In this document: piece by piece, positions 1-6,356 of the stretch
Numbering within the stretch: position 1 is the stretch's first letter
Layout of the letters: each line of letters starts with the position of its first letter
The notes under the pieces: model-generated
What the model saw: only the letters and a program-made list of their open reading frames with translations
Told to the model about the DNA's origin: nothing
The model's database searches: none
Translations under genes and position numbers: made by a program
Source of the DNA: Mariprofundaceae bacterium
GTDB taxonomy: Bacteria; Pseudomonadota; Zetaproteobacteria; Mariprofundales; Mariprofundaceae
Direction: 5' to 3'
DNA length: 10,517 nt
NCBI GenBank assembly: GCA_027018975.1
Contig: JALUXN010000155.1
Coordinates: 2,501-13,017, forward strand

Positions 1-488
1 TTTAAATGTTGTCGAACCTCCTGATCAGAATTAATAGGATATTGTGTGATAATTCGAACCACACTTGACGGAGATTTTTTAAGAAAATCATGCAAAACTG
101 CCAGTCGTTCGAATAAACCACCTTTTTGATTTGGAACCTCAAAAATCATATAGTGAATACGCTTCCAGCCTTTATCTGACCTTTTCTTTCTCACAATTGA
201 AACGGTTTGCTGAAATGCCCCTCGCGCAAGCCATAATTCACCATCTATTGGAAACGGCGGGAGCTGCTCAATAAACCATTTAGGAGCAAAATAGATTTTT
301 CCACTTCTTGATAAAAGGTGCTGCCCATCCCAATAAGCTCGCACACCGTCATATTTTTCACTCCAAACCCACTGACCCTGTTGAAAATCTACCTTTTTAT
401 AGGTTTTCAACAACATCAGTTCAGGCTTATCATTCGCCCAAACAGGATAAACAAAACATAAAAACAAGATTATGGAAAATAAGCGCAT
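1..488 (-). CDS. ligE: Periplasmic ATP-dependent DNA ligase, LigE type (5' part, cut by window edge)
   Basis: This is the first 162 codons of a nucleotidyltransferase-fold ATP-dependent DNA ligase; the 3' end lies outside the window. The N-terminus MRLFSIILFLCFVYPVWA is a good signal peptide with likely cleavage after A18, so the enzyme should act in the periplasm. Motif I is SEKYDGVRA, with K45 as the expected AMP-accepting lysine and R50 completing KxDGxR. LLSRSGK (58-64) fits motif Ia. IDGELW (81-86) is motif III with E84. YMIFEVP (113-119) fits motif IIIa. Motifs IV and V would be encoded beyond the edge. LigE-type ligases are minimal, lack DNA-binding extensions, and are thought to act on extracellular or incoming DNA. 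The ATG at 488 is the start because an in-frame TAA lies six bases upstream of it. The Shine-Dalgarno is weak. The gene lies 42 bases downstream of the tRNA on the same strand. Family assignment is confident; the periplasmic role is inferred from the signal peptide. Confidence 0.88.
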   Translation of the reverse strand, partial: MRLFSIILFLCFVYPVWANDKPELMLLKTYKKVDFQQGQWVWSEKYDGVRAYWDGQHLLSRSGKIYFAPKWFIEQLPPFPIDGELWLARGAFQQTVSIVRKKRSDKGWKRIHYMIFEVPNQKGGLFERLAVLHDFLKKSPSSVVRIITQYPINSDQEVRQHL

Positions 489-530
489 GGCTTAATGATA
501 ACGGAAAAACATTTAGCAAAAAATAAAAGA

Positions 531-607
531 TGGTGCCCCCTCACAGACTCGAACTGTGGACCTACCGATTATGAGTCGGGTGCTCTAACCAACTGAGCTA
601 AGGGGGC
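531..607 (-). tRNA. ileX: tRNA with CAU anticodon, probably tRNA-Ile2 (lysidine-modified)
   Basis: The 77-nt cloverleaf folds by eye: acceptor GCCCCCT pairs with AGGGGGC, the D arm is GCTC/GAGC, the anticodon loop is CTCATAA, the T arm is CACAG-TTCGAGT-CTGTG, the discriminator is A and the CCA is encoded. The anticodon CAU could be elongator Met or Ile2. I favour Ile2, which reads AUA after TilS converts C34 to lysidine. The acceptor and D arm (CCCCTTAGCTCAG) match E. coli ileX as I remember it, and ileX lies beside rpoD there too. The first anticodon-stem pair is C27 against U43, a mismatch where ileX has G-U. Downstream, the transcript runs into T-rich sequence (TCTTTTATTTTTTGC) before ligE. 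Confidence 0.9.
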
Positions 608-637
608 TAAATAGGAAGGAAATTTTGAATGGCGCTT

Positions 638-643
638 ATTATA
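638..643 (-). promoter_or_regulatory. Candidate -10 of the tRNA promoter
   Basis: On the minus strand a perfect TATAAT is followed by AAGCGCC, a GC-rich discriminator of the kind seen at stringently controlled stable-RNA promoters. The hexamer 17 bases upstream is ATCCAA, a poor -35. The tRNA 5' end is about 30 bases downstream. It is placed by eye only. Confidence 0.5.
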
Positions 644-668
644 AAAGAGAAACGCTTCGATTGGATAC

Positions 669-696
669 AAAAAATGGGCATTCAAGCCCATTTTTT
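669..696 (-). terminator. Rho-independent terminator of rpoD
   Basis: An 11-bp perfect stem (AAAAAATGGGC / GCCCATTTTTT) closes a 6-nt loop and ends in a run of six T on the minus strand, about 20 bases past the rpoD stop. The symmetric A/T flanks mean it could also work on the plus strand. It separates rpoD from the tRNA, which has its own -10 candidate inside the gap. Confidence 0.85.
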
Positions 697-714
697 AATG
701 CAAAGTATTTAGCA

Positions 715-2502
715 TCACTCTAAGAAGCTTTTTAAACGGTCTGCTCGACTGGGGTGACGCAGCTTTCTAAGTGCCTTCGCTTCAATTTGACGAATTCTTT
801 CACGGGTAACATCAAACTGTTTACCCACCTCTTCAAGCGTGTGGTCGGTATTCATTCCCAACCCAAAGCGCATTCTGAGCACTTTAGCCTCTCTAGGTGT
901 CAATGTGCTCAACATCTCTTGAACTGTCTCGCCCATACCTTCTAAATCAGCTGATTCAGCTGGCGATAAGATATTGGCATCTTCAATAAAGTCGCCCAAT
1001 GAAGAGTCTTCATCTTCCCCAACAGGCGTTTCCATTGAGATCGGCTCTTTGGCGATTTTCATCACCTTGCGTACCTTATCTTCTGGCATCTCCATCTCTT
1101 CAGCCAACTCTTCAGGGGTCGGTTCACGACCCATTTTTTGAAGTAGCTGTCGCTGCACACGATTGAGCTTATTGATCGTCTCAATCATATGCACAGGAAT
1201 ACGAATTGTGCGCGCCTGATCTGCAATTGAACGGGTAATCGCTTGACGAATCCACCAAGTAGCATAGGTTGAGAACTTATAACCACGGCGATACTCAAAT
1301 TTATCTACCGCTTTCATCAAGCCAATATTGCCTTCTTGAATTAAATCCAAGAACTGCAGGCCACGGTTGGTATATTTTTTTGCAATCGAGATGACCAAAC
1401 GCAAGTTGGCTTCAATCATTTCTCGCTTAGCCGCTCGCACACCTCTCTCAGATTTACTGAGATCCTTGTACACTTCCTTATAATAGAAAATCGGCATTTT
1501 TTCCGCTTTTTCAATCATCGCCAAACGCTTCTGGCTACGCTTTACCTCATCACGAATCGCTTCAAGCTGTTCTGCCTTCGCAGGTACTTTTTCTTTAAGT
1601 CGGTCAATCAGGGTATAGTCGGTTTCTTTACCAACAAACTCTTCAATAAACACTTTGTGAGGCACGCCAACTTTACGCACCACTAAATCTAAAATATTTC
1701 TTTCAAATTCCCGAATCTGCTTGATGCGGCTTTTAATATCTTTAATCAACTGATTCGTAAATACGGGCGTCAGTTTTACAGTACGCAAATGATCAACAAT
1801 GGCTTGGCGTGCTGCAACCGCCTTCTCATCACGAATACCGTATTGATCTTCTGCTTCCATTGCGGCTTGATTCAACTTTTTCAATTCCGCTACAAAAGCC
1901 GCCACATCTTCAGGTTTCATGGTTTTGTCGCGAGGCTCCCCACTCTCACTATCTGGCGAAAGCTCTTCAATCGGCACATCTTCTAAATCTTCAGGACGAA
2001 TAAACCCTTGGATCACATCTGCTAGCTTCCCTTCGCCTTCATCCATTTTCTCAAAAATGTTGAGCACGGCATTTGCTGTGATTGGATATTTAGCTAGGAA
2101 ATCCAACATATCACGGGTGCCGTGCTCAATGCGTTTGGCGATTTCAATTTCGCTCGTACGATCCAATAGCTCAACCGACCCCATTTCACGCATATACATA
2201 CGCACGGGATCAGTGGTGCGACCAAATTCTGCATCTACTTCAGCCAAGGCAACCATGGCGGCTTCTGCCGCAGCTTCATCAAATACGCCACCTTCTTGCG
2301 CCAGCAATTCCTCTTCATCAGGCGGTGAGTCAAACAACTGAATACCAAAATCTTTTAGAATGGTAATCACCTGAGCCAGTTGATCTTCCTCAACATCCTC
2401 AGTCATGACATCATTCACATCTGCATAGGTGAGGTAGCCCAACTCCTTGGCTCTTTCTACCAAATCGATTAGCTGCTGTTTTCTTTCTACTCTTGTTGTC
2501 AT
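715..2502 (-). CDS. rpoD: RNA polymerase primary sigma factor (sigma-70)
   Basis: This is the housekeeping sigma factor, which directs core RNA polymerase to -10/-35 promoters. The 595-residue protein has region 1.1 at about 1-90 (with LGYLTYADVND) and region 1.2 around TTDPVRMYMREMG (96-108). A non-conserved region follows, shorter and less acidic than in E. coli. Region 2 contains ANLRLVISIAKKYTNRGLQF and the promoter-melting segment YKFSTYATWWIRQAI (408-422). Region 3 follows, and region 4.2 has the helix-turn-helix TLEEVGKQFDVTRERIRQIE (555-574). E. coli RpoD is 613 residues. I chose the ATG at 2502: AGAGGTG lies just upstream, and MTTRVERKQQLI aligns with the family N-terminus. A GTG at 2523 would add seven residues (MVEEEVT) that consist largely of that Shine-Dalgarno. 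dnaG ends 77 bases upstream. Identification is certain. Confidence 0.98.
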   Translation of the reverse strand: MTTRVERKQQLIDLVERAKELGYLTYADVNDVMTEDVEEDQLAQVITILKDFGIQLFDSPPDEEELLAQEGGVFDEAAAEAAMVALAEVDAEFGRTTDPVRMYMREMGSVELLDRTSEIEIAKRIEHGTRDMLDFLAKYPITANAVLNIFEKMDEGEGKLADVIQGFIRPEDLEDVPIEELSPDSESGEPRDKTMKPEDVAAFVAELKKLNQAAMEAEDQYGIRDEKAVAARQAIVDHLRTVKLTPVFTNQLIKDIKSRIKQIREFERNILDLVVRKVGVPHKVFIEEFVGKETDYTLIDRLKEKVPAKAEQLEAIRDEVKRSQKRLAMIEKAEKMPIFYYKEVYKDLSKSERGVRAAKREMIEANLRLVISIAKKYTNRGLQFLDLIQEGNIGLMKAVDKFEYRRGYKFSTYATWWIRQAITRSIADQARTIRIPVHMIETINKLNRVQRQLLQKMGREPTPEELAEEMEMPEDKVRKVMKIAKEPISMETPVGEDEDSSLGDFIEDANILSPAESADLEGMGETVQEMLSTLTPREAKVLRMRFGLGMNTDHTLEEVGKQFDVTRERIRQIEAKALRKLRHPSRADRLKSFLE

Positions 2503-2544
2503 CGTCACCTCTTCTTCAACCACCCCAAAAAACTAGAACAGGAT

Positions 2545-2550
2545 ATTATA
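2545..2550 (-). promoter_or_regulatory. Candidate -10 of an rpoD-proximal promoter
   Basis: A TATAAT on the minus strand lies in the 77-bp dnaG-rpoD gap, about 43 bases before the rpoD ATG. The -35 region at 17-18 bases is poor (AATATA or GAATAT). TTGTGA further up is 22 bases away, too far for normal spacing. rpoD may therefore rely on this weak or activated promoter plus read-through from dnaG. I saw no heat-shock promoter pattern here. Confidence 0.4.
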
Positions 2551-2579
2551 ACCCTGAACATACCCTTTATATTCACAAT

Positions 2580-4358
2580 TTACCCATTTTCAAGTAACTT
2601 TTGCAGATTCTGTAAAGCCAATTTATCCCAACCGCGCTTTTGAATCTGCTGTTTAGCCATCTGTTTTGCTAAATTTTGAGTTAAAGCATCAAACTCACTT
2701 TGCAAAAAAGCATCGTCATCAGGCAATGCTGAATCCTCAATCAATTGCCAAGTGTCTAATGACTGCGAACGCTGCAACCAAGCGATAACAGGCTCCACTT
2801 CGCCCTGATGCTTTTTCAACAGATAAATAACATTGGCCAGCAGCGCCGCCTCTTCTCCACCTAGACTCGCCACATCCTGTGCAAATCCATCATAAAAGAC
2901 CGCTATCCATTCAGGGCGTTTCAGCAGCAAACGAATTAACTTTATCTCAAGCGGCACCACTTTAAATTTAGCTCCACTTTCAGAGCAGGACTGGGGATTT
3001 TGGAAATTTTGCAGATTTTTCGCCTTGGAAAAACTATTCGCAAACCCAGAGCGCACCCCCATCTCTTTTTCCACTCGCCAAGTCGGTAATTGCACCTGTT
3101 CTGCCACCGCTTCAGCCAATAAAAACTGATATAAGCCGTGGGCCTTCTGTACAAAAGGAGCCGCTAAAGCGACCAATTGCTGACGCCCTTCTGCACTACT
3201 CAGAGAGGCTTTGAGTTGATTTTCCAACCCTTGAATCAAAAACTGTGACAGCGATAGCGCACTTTGAACCCGAAATTGAAATCCCTCGACCCCCTCTTTT
3301 CTCACCGTGGAATCAGGATCTTCACCTTGAGGCAAAAACAGAAACTTAACCGAACGCTGCTCTCCCATCATGGGCAAACACAACTCAAGCGCTTTCCAAG
3401 CTGCCTTCATGCCTGCTTCATCCCCATCAAAACAGAAGACCACTTCATTCACCTGCCGAAATAATAGCTCTAGATGCTGTGTCGTCGTTGCCGTTCCCAA
3501 AGTCGCTACCGCATTGTGAATGCCAAACTGCGCCAAAGCCACCACATCCATATAGCCTTCCACCACAATAATATGATCCACATTTTGTCGAGACTGTTTC
3601 ATCTCATACAGACCATAAAGTGTTTGGCTCTTATGGAAAATAGGCGTTTCGGGAGAGTTTAAATATTTAGGCTGTCCTTCCCCTAAAATCCGCCCTCCAA
3701 AAGCAACGACTCGCCCCCGAATATCTCGAATAGGAAACATAATGCGATCACGAAAACGGTCATAAATTCGACCTTCCTCATTTTTGACCAACACTCCCAC
3801 TTCAATCAACTGCCCCGTGAGTGTCTGATCCGCCTTTAAGCCTGCTTGCAAACTCTGCCATCCATCAGGTGCATAACCAATCACAAACTGCTTGGCAATC
3901 TCCGCACTCAGCCCTCGCTGTTTGAGATACCTTTTCGCTTTTTCTGATTGCGGATGGTCTCGCAATTGGTGACGATAAAATTTCGCCACTGCATGCATCA
4001 CTTCATATAGATTTTGCTGCTTTTTCTGTTGTTGCTGCACTTGGGGAGAGACCTTTTCATAAGACACCTCCATGCCCACAGAAGCCGCCAACTGTTCAAC
4101 AGCATCCACAAAAGACAAGCCGTCATACTCCATAATAAATTTCAGTACATCACCACTCGCTCCACACCCAAAGCAGTGGTAAAACTGTTTCTGCTGACTC
4201 ACATTAAAAGAAGGCGTTTTTTCAGAGTGAAATGGGCAGCACGCTTTAAAACTGCTTCCCGCTTTTTTGAGTGGCACTCGCTGACCTACGACTTGGACAA
4301 TATCCACTCGATTCAGCAACTCATCAATAAAAGCTCTTGGAATGCTTCCTTTAGCCAA
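2580..4358 (-). CDS. dnaG: DNA primase
   Basis: DnaG makes the RNA primers for lagging-strand and initiating DNA synthesis and docks on the replicative helicase DnaB. The 592-residue protein (581 in E. coli) begins with the CHC2 zinc-binding domain; C41, H44, C62 and C65 are the metal ligands (ACCPFH and HCFGC). The polymerase core follows with RYDRF-type motifs (IYDRFRDRIMFPIRD, 198-212). The TOPRIM acidic residues are E267 in EGYMD and D311/D313 in DGDEAG, then GEDPD. From about residue 430 the sequence is the variable helicase-binding C-terminus. The start is a TTG at 4358: reading upstream in frame gives AAG, TGC, GGT, AGG, GGA, GGG, ATT and then TGA with no ATG or GTG. A strong GGGG Shine-Dalgarno sits about 7 bases before it. 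MAKGSIPRAFI aligns with E. coli MAGRIPRVFI. The rare start codon should limit yield. Confidence 0.97.
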   Translation of the reverse strand: MAKGSIPRAFIDELLNRVDIVQVVGQRVPLKKAGSSFKACCPFHSEKTPSFNVSQQKQFYHCFGCGASGDVLKFIMEYDGLSFVDAVEQLAASVGMEVSYEKVSPQVQQQQKKQQNLYEVMHAVAKFYRHQLRDHPQSEKAKRYLKQRGLSAEIAKQFVIGYAPDGWQSLQAGLKADQTLTGQLIEVGVLVKNEEGRIYDRFRDRIMFPIRDIRGRVVAFGGRILGEGQPKYLNSPETPIFHKSQTLYGLYEMKQSRQNVDHIIVVEGYMDVVALAQFGIHNAVATLGTATTTQHLELLFRQVNEVVFCFDGDEAGMKAAWKALELCLPMMGEQRSVKFLFLPQGEDPDSTVRKEGVEGFQFRVQSALSLSQFLIQGLENQLKASLSSAEGRQQLVALAAPFVQKAHGLYQFLLAEAVAEQVQLPTWRVEKEMGVRSGFANSFSKAKNLQNFQNPQSCSESGAKFKVVPLEIKLIRLLLKRPEWIAVFYDGFAQDVASLGGEEAALLANVIYLLKKHQGEVEPVIAWLQRSQSLDTWQLIEDSALPDDDAFLQSEFDALTQNLAKQMAKQQIQKRGWDKLALQNLQKLLENG

Positions 4359-4381
4359 CTTGCAACCCCTTCCCCCAATTC

Positions 4382-4399
4382 AAACTATCCAAACTATCC
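4382..4399. repeat. Two tandem copies of a 9-mer in the dnaG leader
   Basis: AAACTATCC occurs twice without a gap. On the dnaG strand this reads as two copies of GGATAGTTT, between the predicted transcription start and the Shine-Dalgarno. No function is recognised. Confidence 0.6.
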
Positions 4400-4403
4400 C
4401 CTC

Positions 4404-4432
4404 GTTATACACAAGTTTTCCCCAGTCCTCAA
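4404..4432 (-). promoter_or_regulatory. Sigma-70 promoter of dnaG
   Basis: Reading the minus strand, TTGAGG (4432-4427) is followed by exactly 17 bases and TATAAC (4409-4404). This matches the -35 consensus at 4 of 6 positions and the -10 at 5 of 6. The start would fall near 4397, giving a leader of about 40 bases. The -35 begins only six bases past the T-tract of the yqeY terminator, so dnaG gets an independent start directly after the upstream unit ends. Confidence 0.7.
4405..4413 (+). promoter_or_regulatory. DnaA-box-like nonamer over the dnaG -10
   Basis: TTATACACA fits the DnaA box consensus TTWTNCACA exactly and equals, as I recall, the R2 box of E. coli oriC. It overlaps five of the six bases of the predicted dnaG -10. 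By base composition alone about 0.6 such matches are expected in a window this size on two strands, so only its position makes it notable. No box cluster is seen, so this is not an origin. Confidence 0.35.
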
Positions 4433-4437
4433 AACGC

Positions 4438-4462
4438 AAAAACCCACTCAAATGAGTGGGTT
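4438..4462 (-). terminator. Rho-independent terminator after yqeY
   Basis: On the minus strand, AACCCACTC and GAGTGGGTT form a perfect 9-bp stem with a 4-nt loop. The last two T of the stem run into TTT, giving five T before GCG and another TTTT. It lies 31 bases past the yqeY stop and before the dnaG promoter. It occupies the place of the known rpsU-dnaG terminator of the E. coli operon, and would reduce read-through into dnaG. Confidence 0.85.
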
Positions 4463-4493
4463 CTCTAACCTAACGACAAAAGGGGCTAAAAGC

Positions 4494-4943
4494 TTAAGCG
4501 TTCAATTTCGCTTTGATCAACTTACTCACTTCGCCCATATCAGCACGGCCTTGCATCTTGGGTTTTAACAACCCCATCACCTTGCCCATATCTTGCATAC
4601 CACTGGCGCCCGTTTCAGCCATGGCTTCTTCAACCAACTTTTCAATCTCTTCTTCAGACAAAGGTTGCGGCATAAACTCCTGAATGACCGTCATTTCATA
4701 AGCTTCTTTTTCAGCCAACTCAGGACGATTCGCATCGCTATACTGCTTGATTGAGTCACGACGCTGTTTTAACATTTTATCCAAAACAGCCAGAATCCCC
4801 GCATCATCAAGCGTCGTCTGATCATCAATCTCGACCTGCTTTATTGCTGCCTGCATGGTACGAATCACAAGAAGGCGCTCTTTTTCTTTCGCCTTCATGG
4901 CCGCTTTCATCTCAGCCGTTAATTGCTCTTTTAGGTTAGACAC
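4494..4943 (-). CDS. yqeY: GatB/YqeY domain protein
   Basis: This is a 149-residue, highly helical, charged cytoplasmic protein of the YqeY family. Members share a tRNA-binding-like helical domain with the C-terminus of the GatB amidotransferase subunit, but their role is not settled. Family landmarks are LKEQLTAEMKAAMKAKEKERL at the N-terminus, KMLKQRRDSIKQY (56-68), EFMPQPLSEEEIEKLV (about 90-105) and the C-terminal GKVMGLLKPKMQGRADMGEVSKLIK block. The length is normal for the family. The start is GTG at 4943, with AAGGA eight bases upstream inside the 11-base gap after rpsU. It is surely co-transcribed with rpsU and closes the unit with a strong hairpin terminator. I recall the rpsU-yqeY-dnaG order from Pseudomonas; enterics lack yqeY here. 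Confidence 0.95.
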   Translation of the reverse strand: MSNLKEQLTAEMKAAMKAKEKERLLVIRTMQAAIKQVEIDDQTTLDDAGILAVLDKMLKQRRDSIKQYSDANRPELAEKEAYEMTVIQEFMPQPLSEEEIEKLVEEAMAETGASGMQDMGKVMGLLKPKMQGRADMGEVSKLIKAKLNA

Positions 4944-4954
4944 AGCGTCAATCC

Positions 4955-5170
4955 TTAATATTTACGGCTAGTACGAACACGCTCACGAGAAAGACGCTTT
5001 AAAAGGCGCTTTACCGCAGCCGCTTTCTTACGCTTACGCGCCCAAGTTGGCTTTTCATAATATTCACGCTTACGCACTTCAGTTAAAACGCCTGCTTTTT
5101 CAACAGCTCGTTTGAAACGACGCAAAGCGACGTCAAAAGGTTCGGTATCTCTTACTTTTACGAAAGGCAT
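4955..5170 (-). CDS. rpsU: Small ribosomal subunit protein bS21
   Basis: bS21 is a small, very basic protein of the 30S subunit platform near the 3' end of 16S rRNA, which helps initiation. The 71 residues (MPFVKVRDTEPFDVALRRFK... ending RVRTSRKY) match the full family length and start motif. The ATG at 5170 is preceded by a modest purine-rich stretch (AGAGAAGAG). The gene leads the rpsU-yqeY unit and is transcribed away from tsaD. The predicted leader is about 70 bases and contains no riboswitch or protein-binding fold that I recognise. Confidence 0.98.
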   Translation of the reverse strand: MPFVKVRDTEPFDVALRRFKRAVEKAGVLTEVRKREYYEKPTWARKRKKAAAVKRLLKRLSRERVRTSRKY

Positions 5171-5246
5171 ATAATCACTCTTCTCTATTAATTTGGTTTT
5201 TAAAGCTCACCCACCCAGAAATAGGCATGGCTTACGGAAAACGAGG

Positions 5247-5275
5247 ATTATAATTTCATTGCAATTGTTTTGCAA
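5247..5275 (-). promoter_or_regulatory. Sigma-70 promoter of rpsU-yqeY
   Basis: On the minus strand TTGCAA (5275-5270) is followed by 17 bases and a perfect TATAAT (5252-5247). Transcription would start near 5240. The -35 matches consensus at 4 of 6. Its hexamer is palindromic and is also the best -35 for tsaD on the other strand. Confidence 0.65.
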
Positions 5276-5298
5276 ATTTTATTTCTTCAATGCATAAT
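5270..5298 (+). promoter_or_regulatory. Sigma-70 promoter of tsaD
   Basis: On the plus strand TTGCAA (5270-5275) is followed by exactly 17 bases and CATAAT (5293-5298), which matches the -10 consensus at 5 of 6. The start would be near 5305, leaving a leader of about 25 bases before the ATG at 5330. A second TTGCAA lies at 5259-5264, eleven bases before the first. Confidence 0.5.
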
Positions 5299-5329
5299 GA
5301 GTCTCTTTTTTAGAAGACAGCATACTCAA

Positions 5330-6355
5330 ATGATTGTTCTAGGCATTGAAAGCTCCTGTGATGAAACAGGGGTGGCACTCTACGACACAGAACAAGGCCT
5401 CATCGCCGACACCCTCTACTCCCAAGTTCCCATCCATGCAGAATATGGAGGGGTCGTTCCCGAGCTGGCCTCCAGAGATCATATTCGTAAGCTCACCCCT
5501 CTTATTTTGCAAACGCTTTCAGAAGCGCAACTCAGCCCTCAAAGTATTGACGGCATCGCTTACACAAAGGGTCCTGGACTCATGGGGGCACTGCTTGCGG
5601 GCAGTGCAGTGGCTCGCTCACTTGCCTACGCTTGGGATAAACCTGCTATGGGTGTCCATCACATGGAAGGCCACCTCCTTGCCCCCATGCTTGAATCTCA
5701 AGCCCCCGAATTCCCTTTTATCTGCCTGTTGATCTCAGGTGGACACACCATGATTGTCAAAGTGGAAGGTATTGGGCGTTATGAGATTTTGGGCGACACC
5801 CTAGATGATGCCGTAGGCGAAGCCTTTGACAAAACGGCGAAAATGCTCGGCCTAGGCTACCCTGGTGGCCCTATTGTCTCTCAGCTTGCTTTAAAAGGTG
5901 ATCCAAACCGCTATCAATTCCCTCGCCCCATGATTGATCGTCCTGGATTGGATATGAGTTTTAGCGGCCTTAAAACCTTCACCCTCAACACTTGGCTTGC
6001 CGCCAAGGCTAAAGGAGATGAGAGCGAACAGACCCAAGCCGATATCTGCCGAGCCTTTGAACTGGCTGTGGCGGACACATTGAAAATCAAATGTAAACGA
6101 GCTTTAAAGCAGACGGGGTACAAAACACTCGTCGTTGCAGGCGGGGTGAGTGCCAACCGAGAAATTCGTCAACAACTGACCAAACTGATGGAAAAAGAGC
6201 AAGGACAAGCTTTCTACCCTCGTCCTGCCTTCTGCACTGACAATGGTGCCATGATTGCCTATGCAGGTGCGCAAAGACTCCTTGCAGGGCAAACTGAAGA
6301 CCTGAACTTTGCCGCCAACCCTCGCTGGCAGCTAACCGACCTGCCTCCAATTTAA
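5330..6355 (+). CDS. tsaD: tRNA N6-adenosine threonylcarbamoyltransferase TsaD
   Basis: TsaD (Kae1/Gcp family) transfers the threonylcarbamoyl group from TC-AMP to A37 of ANN-decoding tRNAs, working with TsaB and TsaE. The tRNA-Ile in this window would be among its substrates. The 341-residue protein (337 in E. coli) has the ASKHA-fold ATP-binding start MIVLGIESSCDETGVALYD and the metal motif HHMEGH, with H111 and H115. Further landmarks are LISGGHT, the GEAFDKTAKMLGLGYPGGP loop, FPRPM.DRPGLDMSFSGLKT, VVAGGVSANR and CTDNGAMIAYAG. I chose the ATG at 5330 because MIVLGIESSC is the family N-terminus. A TTG at 5270 would add 20 unrelated residues and lies upstream of the predicted transcription start. 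The stop codon is one base from the plsY stop on the opposite strand. Confidence 0.97.
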   Translation: MIVLGIESSCDETGVALYDTEQGLIADTLYSQVPIHAEYGGVVPELASRDHIRKLTPLILQTLSEAQLSPQSIDGIAYTKGPGLMGALLAGSAVARSLAYAWDKPAMGVHHMEGHLLAPMLESQAPEFPFICLLISGGHTMIVKVEGIGRYEILGDTLDDAVGEAFDKTAKMLGLGYPGGPIVSQLALKGDPNRYQFPRPMIDRPGLDMSFSGLKTFTLNTWLAAKAKGDESEQTQADICRAFELAVADTLKIKCKRALKQTGYKTLVVAGGVSANREIRQQLTKLMEKEQGQAFYPRPAFCTDNGAMIAYAGAQRLLAGQTEDLNFAANPRWQLTDLPPI

Positions 6356-6356
6356 A

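Noticed and set aside
308..526. Plus-strand open frame of 72 codons overlapping the ligase start
   Set aside because: It is antisense to the ligase signal peptide and catalytic region and has no ribosome site or family resemblance.
1919..2341. Plus-strand open frame of 140 codons inside rpoD
   Set aside because: Ser/Ala-rich shadow of the acidic rpoD region 1 on the opposite strand; no independent gene features.
2503..2523. Upstream GTG start for rpoD adding seven residues
   Set aside because: The added codons contain the Shine-Dalgarno AGAGGTG of the ATG at 2502, and the family N-terminus fits the ATG.
4370..4440. Possible replication origin because of a DnaA box near dnaG
   Set aside because: Only one box and no AT-rich unwinding region or dnaA/dnaN/gidA neighbours; a single match is near chance expectation.
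4014..4568. Plus-strand open frame of 184 codons across the dnaG start, promoter and yqeY end
   Set aside because: It runs antisense through two certain genes, a promoter and a terminator; the composition is that of reverse-read coding sequence.
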